Made by a program: the position numbers and the translations under genes | Shown here: positions 1 through 5,990 of the stretch, in pieces | Layout of the letters: each line of letters opens with the position of its first letter | Position numbering within the stretch: the stretch's first letter is position 1 | Assembly (NCBI GenBank): GCA_003230795.1 | Contig: QIGM01000157.1 | Coordinates: forward strand, 1-9,769 | Direction: 5' to 3' | Source of the DNA: a bacterium | Lineage (GTDB): Bacteria > Bdellovibrionota_C > UBA2361 > SZUA-149 | Length of the DNA: 9,769 bases | The notes under the pieces: model-generated | Told to the model about the DNA's origin: nothing | Database searches by the model: none | What the model saw: the letters and a program-made list of their open reading frames with translations, nothing else

Positions 1-23
1 TCCTGTCTTCCCTGCTGCGCTAC

Positions 24-87
24 TAAAACTAATCTCAGGTAAAACTAATCTCAGGTAAAACTAATCTCAGGTAAAACTAATCTCAGG
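24..87. repeat. 16-bp tandem repeat, four perfect copies, upstream of sufE
   Basis: The unit TAAAACTAATCTCAGG occurs four times without a mismatch (24-39, 40-55, 56-71, 72-87). The last AGG lies 7 bases before the GTG start of sufE, so the repeat supplies the only visible Shine-Dalgarno-like core and each upstream copy reiterates it. Each unit also contains TAA stop triplets. Slippage changing copy number is plausible but cannot be seen in one sequence. Confidence 0.95.
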
Positions 88-94
88 AATAAAT

Positions 95-580
95 GTGAGC
101 AAAGCAATTACCATCGATGACGTTCTAGAAGACTTTGCCTCCATCGACGAATGGGAAGAACGCTACACGTACCTGATTGAGCTTGGCAGAACACTGCCTG
201 CTTTCCCAGAGAATGGTCGAATTGAAGTTAATCGCATCCAAGGGTGCCAGTCTCGTGTTTGGTTACTCCCCTCAGAGCAAGGCAGCGGTTTTCGGTTTCT
301 AGCCGATAGCGACTCACAAATTGTACAGGGGCTCATTGCCGTACTAATGTCGCTCTATCTCGGTAAGGACGAGGATTCAGTGCTTGCGATTGACGAAAAA
401 GCAGTGTTTCGCGCACTTGGACTTGACGCTCACCTAAGTGCTGGTCGAAGAAATGGACTCAGTAGCCTTGTCCTCGGCATTCAGCGCATGGCTCAGCATG
501 CCGTATGCGAGCGAGCTCGAAAGGAAGAGGTGGCGCTCGCAGAAACAATTCTATCCCCCCAACGAGCCATAGTTGGCTAA
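95..580 (+). CDS. sufE: SufE-family cysteine desulfurase sulfur acceptor
   Basis: This 161-residue protein belongs to the SufE/CsdE family, which takes the persulfide sulfur from a SufS-type cysteine desulfurase and passes it to the SufBCD scaffold for Fe-S cluster assembly in the cytoplasm. The active-site Cys51 lies in the motif QGCQSRVW, at the same number as in E. coli SufE, and the C-terminal half has the conserved LSAGRRNGL segment (about 114-122). Length is slightly above the usual 138-150, with a short C-terminal tail. The start is GTG at 95: the nearby ATG at 93 is followed at once by TGA. The ribosome-binding core is the AGG at 85-87 inside the last tandem repeat. No suf operon partners are visible; it stands alone, with the window edge upstream. 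Identification is by motif and is firm at family level; SufE versus CsdE cannot be separated. Confidence 0.93.
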   Translation: MSKAITIDDVLEDFASIDEWEERYTYLIELGRTLPAFPENGRIEVNRIQGCQSRVWLLPSEQGSGFRFLADSDSQIVQGLIAVLMSLYLGKDEDSVLAIDEKAVFRALGLDAHLSAGRRNGLSSLVLGIQRMAQHAVCERARKEEVALAETILSPQRAIVG

Positions 581-582
581 AT

Positions 583-708
583 ATATAGTCGTCGCACTTT
601 AAAATTCCCGTTTTTTGGTTACGCAGTGATAGTTGCTTGGGGCAAAAGCGTAGCTACTGCGGTGGAAAAAACCCTGACCGGGTTTTTGCAGTGTCTTGAC
701 GACTATAT
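583..708 (-). repeat. Structured inverted-repeat element, copy A (about 126 bp)
   Basis: The ends are a perfect 11-bp inverted repeat (583-593 against 698-708, ATATAGTCGTC/GACGACTATAT). Inside is a hairpin of 8 bp, AAAAACCC (667-674) with GGGTTTTT (680-687), loop TGACC. Read on the minus strand it aligns with copy B (855-978): shared end sequence, a hairpin at the same place with loop GGTCA against GATCA, a following TTTTTTCCA, and a shared right end (GGGAATT...GTG.GA.GACTATA against CGGAAATT...GTG.GA.GACTATA). A second stem is possible between CGCAGT and ACTGCG. It begins 2 bases after the sufE stop. It could be a small non-autonomous mobile element or a structured RNA gene; no coding potential was seen. 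Confidence 0.75.
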
Positions 709-723
709 TCTTTATCTCCTACG

Positions 724-760
724 GAGGGTCCGTTCAGTCGCCACGGAGGCTCTTTTTTTT
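724..760 (+). terminator. Terminator-like hairpin with an eight-T tract
   Basis: TCCGT (729-733) pairs with ACGGA (743-747) around a 9-base loop, and an outer GAG (724-726) pairs with CTC (750-752) across a GG/GG internal loop. Eight T residues follow (753-760). This would stop transcripts from sufE or from element A on the plus strand. The stem is imperfect, and an alternative tight hairpin ACGGA-GGG-TCCGT (721-733) competes with it. Confidence 0.5.
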
Positions 761-854
761 AGATCAGCATCCATTTAAGCCTGCAATGTTGCTCCGCAAT
801 GGACAGAGAAGCCTACGTGGCGTTTGAACGTTTCCCCCTGAAAAGGGACAAAGA

Positions 855-978
855 ATATAGTCATCACAAAAAAACTGTAAAAATCGATCAGATTTTTTCC
901 ATTCGGCAAGCAAGAGATTGCCATAGATGCTAGAAAGCAACGCATAGCAACCGGAAATTCATAGTGTGATGACTATAG
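855..978 (+). repeat. Structured inverted-repeat element, copy B (about 124 bp)
   Basis: The ends are a perfect 12-bp inverted repeat (856-867 TATAGTCATCAC against 966-977 GTGATGACTATA). An internal hairpin pairs AAAAATC (879-885) with GATTTTT (891-897) around loop GATCA. It is homologous to copy A in opposite orientation but has changed at paired positions: the end stem has A-T where A has G-C, and the hairpin has TC/GA where A has CCC/GGG. Further possible stems are GGCAA/TTGCC and TGCTA/TAGCA in the middle. The right end stops 5 bases before the yceD ATG, so it forms the whole immediate 5' leader of that gene. Confidence 0.75.
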
Positions 979-982
979 TACG

Positions 983-1555
983 ATGAAAATAAGAATTACA
1001 GAGATCCCAACCGAGGGGAGAGAAATTGAGTTTTCTGCTTCTCTTGAATCACTCAACAAGAGAGTCAACGCCGGGCATGATCCTACTACACCGGCATCAG
1101 CGAGCAGTCCTGAGTACATTTTTCACGGAGAAAACACCGCTTCGCTTCGATTGGATCTTCACGGTTCCAGTGTGGCGGTCGCTGGTAATGCTCGTGCCCA
1201 ATTTAGTGCCGCGTGTTCTCGTTGTGCAGAACCCCTAGAAAGGATAGTTGAGGCAGATATCGATATCATGCTGAAGCCAAAAGATATCAACAATAAGAAG
1301 AAAAATGAGGATGAGTTTGAAGACCTTGGTTTCGGCTTCTACGATGGTAAAGAAGTTGACTGTGCCGATATCGTCGAAGAGTATCTCATTCTTCAGCTTC
1401 CCTACGCAGTGACCTGTGAAGCAGCCTCTGTTGAGGAATGCGCGCAGGCGCAAGCCGCCTTGAAGTACTATCAGCCCGAGGATGACTCAGAAGGAGATGA
1501 ACGCCTCGCGATATTCAAGACCCTCAAGGTAAACGATAACGGTAAAGCCAACTGA
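983..1555 (+). CDS. yceD: YceD/DUF177-family protein
   Basis: This 190-residue protein fits the YceD (DUF177) family, a widespread group usually encoded next to rpmF and linked in the literature to 23S rRNA accumulation and ribosome biogenesis. Visible hallmarks are the CSRCAEPLE motif (Cys78, Cys81), the VDCADIVEEYLILQLPYAVTC segment (about 125-145) and the C-terminal DERLAIFKTLKV block that ends the family domain. The second cysteine motif is degenerate: Cys145 and Cys153 are eight apart rather than in the usual close C..C.G.C pattern. A lysine- and glutamate-rich insert (99-113) is probably flexible. No rpmF follows: the next 210 bases contain no L32-like reading frame. No Shine-Dalgarno sequence precedes the ATG, because element B ends at 977. 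TATAGT at 974-979 could act as a -10 box for a leaderless transcript, but that is conjecture. Confidence 0.82.
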   Translation: MKIRITEIPTEGREIEFSASLESLNKRVNAGHDPTTPASASSPEYIFHGENTASLRLDLHGSSVAVAGNARAQFSAACSRCAEPLERIVEADIDIMLKPKDINNKKKNEDEFEDLGFGFYDGKEVDCADIVEEYLILQLPYAVTCEAASVEECAQAQAALKYYQPEDDSEGDERLAIFKTLKVNDNGKAN

Positions 1556-1780
1556 ATCCTCGCTTTTAGTAAGATGAAGGCAGGCCACCAGCATCTTTCC
1601 CGATAGCTCCACTTCCTACCTCACACAGAAGTACTGGTTCAAAAAAACGCTGCAATAAAATAAATTAGACTGTCATTTAAGTTAATTGAAGCCCTCTGAT
1701 TGCTTTGAGGAGAAACTTGGCGTTGAATGGAGGCATCCTAGGAATAGTTGCAATAACTCTATTTCATGAGCAGGAATCGC

Positions 1781-2791
1781 ATGTCGAGCGGCCAGGAATT
1801 ACAACAAGGAACGATTGTTAGCGATCGCTATAGAGTCGAGGCGTGCCTGGAAATTGGTAGTTTGGGTTCCGACTTTCGCGCCCACGACGAATTCACTGAT
1901 TCGCCAGTTCTCCTAAAACTCTTCTCTGAAAAGTTAGTCACAGACGGCTTCATGGAGCGTGTCGAGCAGAAGTCGAGACTGCTCGCCTCCATCAGCGAAT
2001 CACACGTGCTGCGCATTACCGACTTCGGGATGTTCGAGGCGAAGCCCTATATTGTTACCCCATTTCCTCCGGGCCAGACTTTAGGCGCGGTTATCTCCGC
2101 TGGGAAATTAAATTCTCTCGAGTTAGTGCTCGAAATCGCAAAGCAAGTATGCAGCGCTCTACATTCTGCCCATGAACTCGATATTGTTCACGGTAGCATC
2201 GCACCTGACTGCATTTTACTTTCCGAAGATATCACTTCTCCAAGTGTCTACCTTTTCAACTTTGGTCTCTCCGGTTTTCTTACCGATACGGCTGAGGGTG
2301 GCGCGGTTAGTTCTTCTGGACAAATAATTGGCAAACCCGAGTATCTTTCTCCCGAACACATACGCGGTGAGGAGATTAGCGTTAGAAGTGATATCTATTG
2401 TCTCGGCCTGGTGCTCTACGAGATGCTCTGCGGATACCCGCCATTTCGAGCAGAAGGCTCTGGTGCGGAAGCCGTAATGGACTTACTTATGAGGCAGGCT
2501 TCTGACCCGGCGCCTTCTTTTCCGTCCGAACAGTCGAGGTTTAGCATCCCAAGGGCCCTGGAAGAGTTAGTTCTAGAGATGCTCTCAAAGGATACTCTTG
2601 CGCGTCCCTCGAATTTGGTTGCTATCGCTCATCAGCTTCAATTAAGCGACATTCCTGCCGAGCATGCTGAGCCTGAGACCATAGACTCCGGAGAAGCCGA
2701 AACTCAATTCGAGAGCTGTGATCCGCTCGGAACGGAAGATACATATGCCGACCGAAGAGATCGCGCACGCACTTGGCACCTTAGAGGATGA
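1781..2791 (+). CDS. Serine/threonine kinase-fold protein, probable pseudokinase
   Basis: The protein has a bacterial Hanks-type kinase domain over about residues 20-292, numbered from an upstream ATG at 1766. I prefer the start at 1781 (Met6) because AGGA precedes it at suitable spacing, while the first ATG has none. The fold is kept: the VLLK lysine (Lys51), a helix-C glutamate (Glu67), GKPEYLSPEH in place of the APE region, RSDIYCLGLVLYEML, and the ARPS arginine. Catalytic motifs are not: HRDxKxxN reads H142-G-S-I-A-P-D-C149, so the catalytic Asp, the Lys and the metal-binding Asn are lost; DFG reads NFG (Asn165); and the first P-loop glycine is Glu29. It should be weakly active or inactive, acting as a scaffold or sensor arm. 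The last ~18 residues (TYADRRDRARTWHLRG) are arginine-rich and unlike the acidic stretch before them, which suggests a frame change (see next gene). Confidence 0.85.
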   Translation: MSSGQELQQGTIVSDRYRVEACLEIGSLGSDFRAHDEFTDSPVLLKLFSEKLVTDGFMERVEQKSRLLASISESHVLRITDFGMFEAKPYIVTPFPPGQTLGAVISAGKLNSLELVLEIAKQVCSALHSAHELDIVHGSIAPDCILLSEDITSPSVYLFNFGLSGFLTDTAEGGAVSSSGQIIGKPEYLSPEHIRGEEISVRSDIYCLGLVLYEMLCGYPPFRAEGSGAEAVMDLLMRQASDPAPSFPSEQSRFSIPRALEELVLEMLSKDTLARPSNLVAIAHQLQLSDIPAEHAEPETIDSGEAETQFESCDPLGTEDTYADRRDRARTWHLRG

Positions 2792-3734
2792 ATCTTCGGG
2801 AGAGGATAAATCTCGAACGGAAACTACTGATGACCTACTACACAGCCCCAGCGAATTTGCAGATGTTTTGGGTCGAACAACTTCTTTAATAGACACTGGT
2901 TCCTCAATAGACACTGGTGATTCTATTTCTGACCACGATTTTAGCGGTCTTCCAGAGAACATTTTCCCGCCGGTAACAGAGGATGATCTCACAGGCATCA
3001 CAAAGGATCGGCCACTGTTTGAGCCAGACGCAGGAGATCTAGGAAGTTTTGAACCAGAACCTAGGACCGACAGCCCGTTTAAGAAAAATGTTGCTCTAGT
3101 AATGGAGAGACTGCGCACTGTGCCTAAACCGGCTCTTGCCGCTTGCGCGCTTGTACTATTGGGAATAGTTTTCCTCTTCAGTGGCGGCTCAGACGAACCC
3201 ACCGAAGAAGATCGACTTGCTAGCTCCTTCCCAGACGATGGTGAGTCAGGGCTTGGAAGTGAGCCAGAATCTGCCTCAGTAGATGAGGCAAAGGTTCTCG
3301 AAAGCGAGACAATAGACGAAGAGGATCCTGCGGAAACCGCTTCAACAAACTCCGCTCCCACGAAGATTGGGAAAGTGAATCTGCAAGCTATTATTCTTAA
3401 TTCCACAGCAGGACGACAGCTAGAAGCGAGCTATAAAGAATTGTACCTTCAGGCAAAGAAAGCGCCTGACTCGAAAGAACAGATGAAAAAGTTAAATCAG
3501 GTCAACACCAAGGTTGTTGGGCAGCTTCTAATCGATCTTAGGGAAATCATCAGTGATTACGGCAAGCGAAAGAACTACGCAATTATTCTGGGAAATGACC
3601 TGGAACTTGCAACTGCACCATTCGTTAACGAAGCCCTCAGTGACCCCGTTGGCACTCTGACTTCTACATCGAAACGCGAATCTCTTGATAGCGTAGTTGC
3701 GAAAGAATTTAATCTGCTCTACGAAGAGCCCTAA
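2745..3734 (+). CDS. Single-pass membrane protein with Skp/OmpH-like outer domain; possible C-terminal half of the kinase
   Basis: Counting from the ATG at 2745 (GGAAG at 2734-2738 as a weak ribosome site; a GTG at 2718 is an alternative) the protein has 329 residues. Residues 1-115 are acidic and low-complexity, with an IDTGS/IDTGD repeat. Residues 129-147 (ALAACALVLLGIVFLF) form one membrane helix after a KPxLxxR-type basic flank, giving an N-in topology. Residues 149-205 are a second acidic linker. Residues 207-329 resemble the Skp/OmpH family: KIGKVNLQAIILNSTAGRQLEASYKE, a lysine-rich helical part, and KRKNYAIILG followed by a FVNEALSDP end. Kinase-linker-helix-sensor is the usual receptor kinase layout, so this may be the missing C-terminal part of the preceding gene, joined by a +1 shift between 2685 and 2788. 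The second frame is open from 2685. The Skp likeness is by eye. Confidence 0.75.
   Translation: MPTEEIAHALGTLEDESSGEDKSRTETTDDLLHSPSEFADVLGRTTSLIDTGSSIDTGDSISDHDFSGLPENIFPPVTEDDLTGITKDRPLFEPDAGDLGSFEPEPRTDSPFKKNVALVMERLRTVPKPALAACALVLLGIVFLFSGGSDEPTEEDRLASSFPDDGESGLGSEPESASVDEAKVLESETIDEEDPAETASTNSAPTKIGKVNLQAIILNSTAGRQLEASYKELYLQAKKAPDSKEQMKKLNQVNTKVVGQLLIDLREIISDYGKRKNYAIILGNDLELATAPFVNEALSDPVGTLTSTSKRESLDSVVAKEFNLLYEEP
2888..2918 (+). repeat. 13-bp direct repeat, period 18, inside the membrane-protein gene
   Basis: AATAGACACTGGT occurs at 2888-2900 and again at 2906-2918. It encodes the doubled IDTGS/IDTGD motif in the acidic cytoplasmic arm. The period is a multiple of three, so the frame is kept. 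Confidence 0.85.
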
Positions 3735-3750
3735 TCGGAATACTAATGCC

Positions 3751-4110
3751 GTGCGTCTTTACGTCGTACTTTTCTCCTCTCTTCTCCTTTTTAGCGCGTG
3801 TCTGAGTTCCAGAACGTCGTATCAGCTAGATGCGAAAATTTTCTCACGGCATGTCCTAATCAAAGCGACAGACTCCAATGGGCAAAAAACCGCACATGCC
3901 CTCATACATGTTAAAAACTCCAAAGGAGAGCGGGTTCTTTTCGGAAACGCAGACGAGAACGGTCTTTTCCTCTTCGCACCCCCACGTATAGAGGATTTAC
4001 GTATAATTATTGTGCTCGATGGTAAATCAGTGGCTGAACACCTCGTAACTAAGGGAGAACTAGAGGCGAGGTTCCCCAAACCGCCTCGTTACTCAATCCC
4101 GCAGCCCTAG
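3751..4110 (+). CDS. Small predicted lipoprotein with beta-sandwich-like domain
   Basis: The reading frame is open from 3697, but that start would overlap the previous gene and place a hydrophilic stretch before the signal peptide. The GTG at 3751, 17 bases after the upstream stop, gives a clean start (119 residues): MRLYVVLFSSLLLFSAC, a short lipoprotein signal with LFSAC as lipobox and Cys17 as the lipidated residue. The Phe at -3 is not ideal. The mature part (HVLIKATDSNGQKTAHALIHVKNSKGERVLFGNADENGLFLFAPP) resembles small Ig-like or carboxypeptidase-regulatory-like domains that carry a 'DENGxFxF' turn, including stand-alone domains found near nickel or cobalt uptake genes. I cannot assign a function. 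Close spacing suggests co-transcription with the membrane protein, and an envelope location for both. Confidence 0.6.
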   Translation: MRLYVVLFSSLLLFSACLSSRTSYQLDAKIFSRHVLIKATDSNGQKTAHALIHVKNSKGERVLFGNADENGLFLFAPPRIEDLRIIIVLDGKSVAEHLVTKGELEARFPKPPRYSIPQP

Positions 4111-4195
4111 ACATCCCTTCGCAATGGCTAAATATTTTCCTTAGATGTCCGTCTTGGTTCTAATGCGAAATCTTGCGTGTTAATTGCTAGGAATT

Positions 4196-4204
4196 TGGTA
4201 TAGT
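4196..4204 (+). promoter_or_regulatory. Extended -10 promoter for the 4251 gene
   Basis: TGG followed by TATAGT (4199-4204) forms an extended -10 element 46 bases before the ATG. There is no good -35 hexamer at 16-18 bases, which is acceptable for extended -10 promoters. Confidence 0.4.
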
Positions 4205-4250
4205 CGATGTCCTAGGTCTACCTAATCTTAATGCAATACGGAGTTATTTC

Positions 4251-4799
4251 ATGCCTCGGTCCAATACCTTCACAGTCCGGCTATCTACAGTGTATTCGGC
4301 AGTAAGTATCTGCTTTGCTCTCGTAGCTACGAGTCTTCTCTTTTCCTCTTCTGCCTTTGCAGAGGATCACGGTGAAATGGATTCTCTTCTCAACGCCTTG
4401 TCTCATCGATGCAGCACGCACGGAGCGCCCAGCCTGGCCTCGCTTGAGAAAATTGCAGGTAGCGAAGACGCATTAATCGAGTTTCTTCTTGAATACCGGA
4501 CCAAGGAGCAGCCCCCGTTTGTTGGTATTCGGGCCCAAAAGCTTCTCCTTTCTTACGCAGACCGCAGCGACGTAGCCGAGGCTCTGGCGAGCGACATTGA
4601 TTCCGCCGAGTATCTCGGTCTCGCCCGAGTCATCGGCGCGAACATTGATGCAGTGAACGATGAAAGCGCAAGACGCCTTCTCGCTTCCAGAATCATCGCT
4701 CGAGGAAAGCGAGATAGTTCGTTTACACCTTACGCGAAGAGTCTTATTGGAAGTAACAATGCCGAGGTTAGTTCACTCGCCCGGCAGGCTTTCGAGTAG
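4251..4799 (+). CDS. Exported helical protein of unknown function
   Basis: I do not recognise this family. The 182-residue product begins with a long signal peptide: basic n-region MPRSNTFTVR, hydrophobic core to about residue 30, and a clean AFA cleavage site before Glu38. It should be periplasmic or secreted. The mature part is about 145 residues, mostly helical and alanine/leucine-rich with regular short helices (DALIEFLLEYRTK, GIRAQKLLLSYADRSDVAEALASDI, EYLGLARVIGANI, EVSSLARQAFE), a pattern reminiscent of HEAT-like repeats. There is a single mature cysteine (Cys54). Translation is well supported: CGGAG at 4239-4243 lies 7 bases before the ATG, and an extended -10 lies upstream. It is a separate transcript from the lipoprotein gene and converges with the sigma/anti-sigma genes on the other strand. 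Confidence 0.72.
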   Translation: MPRSNTFTVRLSTVYSAVSICFALVATSLLFSSSAFAEDHGEMDSLLNALSHRCSTHGAPSLASLEKIAGSEDALIEFLLEYRTKEQPPFVGIRAQKLLLSYADRSDVAEALASDIDSAEYLGLARVIGANIDAVNDESARRLLASRIIARGKRDSSFTPYAKSLIGSNNAEVSSLARQAFE

Positions 4800-4816
4800 G
4801 GGCCTTCGAGTAGGGG
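4791..4816 (+). repeat. 14-bp period direct repeat across a stop codon
   Basis: TTCGAGTAGGGG occurs at 4791-4802 and 4805-4816, with a GC spacer partly shared. The first copy contains the last codons and the TAG stop of the exported-protein gene. It is a partial tandem duplication with the same period as the repeats between rpsN and rpmE2. Confidence 0.85.
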
Positions 4817-4820
4817 TTTT

Positions 4821-4837
4821 CTAGAGAAAGTCTCTAG
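4821..4837. terminator. Hairpin between convergent genes
   Basis: CTAGAGA (4821-4827) pairs with TCTCTAG (4831-4837) around the loop AAG, flanked by TTTT on the left and AGAAAAAA on the right that extend the stem weakly. It sits between two converging genes and may end transcription from both sides, but no T tract follows the GC-bearing stem on either strand, so it is not a classic terminator. Confidence 0.4.
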
Positions 4838-4879
4838 AGAAAAAACACCCAGAGGGTCGCAACCGAGAGCCGGCTGCAA

Positions 4880-5185
4880 CTAATGGCGTTCGCTTTCTAC
4901 AGAATCTAAGTTCTGAGCTTCTACAGACAAGGCTTGCTTTAACTTCTCACTCGCTTCCGCCGAAAGCCCTTCAGCCTGCGCGCCAAGCTGAGTCTCTTTA
5001 CCCGCAGCGCAACCGCAGTGATTACCGAATCTTTCCATTTCATACAGCTGGCGACGGAAACGCCGAGAGGTGCTGCACATTGACAAGCGGAAATAGTAGC
5101 TCGGCTTCTCATGCCATTTTAGCTTACCATCCAAGGCTCGAGAGACTCGCTCTGTAAATGTTTCGCATGACCACCACGAGAACAT
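4880..5185 (-). CDS. zf-HC2-type anti-sigma factor with altered zinc ligands
   Basis: This 101-residue soluble protein follows the ECF sigma gene by 3 bases. Its first 50 residues match the short anti-sigma (zinc-binding anti-sigma, zf-HC2) layout: an SC motif near the N-terminus (Cys7), a helical spacer, then RLSMCSTSRRFRRQL, which aligns with the family's HLxxCxxCRRFRRQL. Two usual ligands are replaced: His by Arg33 and the last Cys by Ser40; Cys37 remains. A separate HCGC cluster (His56, Cys57, Cys59) lies just downstream and might supply metal or redox chemistry, but that is speculation. The C-terminal 40 residues are acidic and alanine-rich. No membrane helix is present. The Shine-Dalgarno GGAGGT lies inside the last codons of the sigma gene, indicating translational coupling and stoichiometric production. 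Confidence 0.75.
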   Translation of the reverse strand: MFSWWSCETFTERVSRALDGKLKWHEKPSYYFRLSMCSTSRRFRRQLYEMERFGNHCGCAAGKETQLGAQAEGLSAEASEKLKQALSVEAQNLDSVESERH

Positions 5186-5188
5186 AGA

Positions 5189-5851
5189 CTATTCACCTCC
5201 AGACTTTTCGAACCAGTTTTTATCCAAACATGTCCGTAGACGCATTCTCGCTCTATAGAGCATTACCCAAAGATTATTCGGCGAAATTTTCAAAATCTCA
5301 CACACTTCCTCTGAGTCGAGGTCATCAACCACTTTAAATATAAACGCTTGTCGCAACTTCTCTGGCATTTTCGCTAGACAGCTTTCGAACTGCAGTCGAA
5401 AATCTTGCCGCTCAAGCAAAGCCTCTCCACCGCCGTCCCAATCCAGCAAATCCACCTTCCACAAACCAAGCCGATTAAAAAGCTCTCCGCGCTCGTCTTG
5501 AAACCCATCATCTAAGCTGACGATGCTTGCTCGACTATCCTTTCTCACATGGTCGATTATTTTATTTTTTAAAATCGTGACTAACCATGTGTAGACAGAA
5601 GATCTGCCTTCAAACGATGCCCGCGAGCGAAAGGCCGAAAGTAGCGCGTCTTGCACCAAGTCTTCGGCGAGCTCTTTATTTCTGACACGGAAAAGTGCGT
5701 ACTTGTAGAGACGATCACCGAACTCTTCAACCCACTGCGTAACGTCCTGAGAAGAATTCTCCGCACTACCCGCCGTCGAAGCATCCTTCTGATCGTCTGC
5801 CCGATCGTCTGAATTTACATCCTGATGTGCGCTACTAAGTTTTGCGGTCAT
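5189..5851 (-). CDS. ECF-type RNA polymerase sigma factor
   Basis: The product directs RNA polymerase to a specific promoter set. Numbered from the chosen start it has 220 residues: region 2 spans about 44-106 (GDRLYKYALFRVRNKELAEDLVQDALLSAF and YTWLVTILKNKIIDHVRK), and region 4 about 151-215 (LAKMPEKLRQAFIFKVVDDLDSEEVCEILKISPNNLWVMLYRARMRLR). The 'NLWVMLYRARMRLR...NWF' end is typical of ECF factors paired with small soluble zf-HC2 anti-sigma factors, and exactly such a gene follows. I place the start at the ATG at 5851, which removes a poorly conserved front; in-frame alternatives are ATG at 5896 and TTG at 5923, and none has a strong ribosome site. The first ~40 residues are acidic and disordered. 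The stimulus sensed is unknown. Confidence 0.9.
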   Translation of the reverse strand: MTAKLSSAHQDVNSDDRADDQKDASTAGSAENSSQDVTQWVEEFGDRLYKYALFRVRNKELAEDLVQDALLSAFRSRASFEGRSSVYTWLVTILKNKIIDHVRKDSRASIVSLDDGFQDERGELFNRLGLWKVDLLDWDGGGEALLERQDFRLQFESCLAKMPEKLRQAFIFKVVDDLDSEEVCEILKISPNNLWVMLYRARMRLRTCLDKNWFEKSGGE

Positions 5852-5950
5852 CAACTCAAAGCCTTTTACGTATTCAACTCTCAACGCCGTAAACATAGCA
5901 CACCAATGACCAGCAGTAGTCAAAACTAGGGCTATTGCTCCTCCTAGATT

Positions 5951-5976
5951 GACGAGGTATTTGCCTGGGCCTTACA
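5951..5976 (-). promoter_or_regulatory. Candidate ECF-type promoter for the sigma gene
   Basis: On the minus strand TGTAAG (5976-5971) is followed after 16 bases by CGTC (5954-5951). TGTAA with CGTC at this spacing resembles promoters read by several ECF groups. Its position between the gmhB-like stop and the sigma start would allow autoregulation. Confidence 0.35.
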
Positions 5977-5990
5977 TGGCGCTTCAGAAT

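Noticed and set aside
24..87. Possible CRISPR array
   Set aside because: The 16-bp units are directly adjacent with no spacers, and no cas gene is near.
93..98. ATG-TGA start-stop pair overlapping the sufE GTG
   Set aside because: Start-stop elements can stall ribosomes, but this six-base overlap could arise by chance, and nothing else supports a role.
2642..3406. A 254-codon open frame on the minus strand
   Set aside because: It is serine-rich antisense to the acidic, low-complexity arm of the membrane-protein gene, has no family resemblance and no ribosome site; the plus-strand frames explain the region.
4106..4217. A third copy of the 125-bp element, suggested by TATAGTC at 4199 and an imperfect CCTAGACATC/GATGTCCTAGG pair
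   Set aside because: The internal hairpin and right-end sequence are absent and the ends do not match; TATAGT here is better read as a -10 box.
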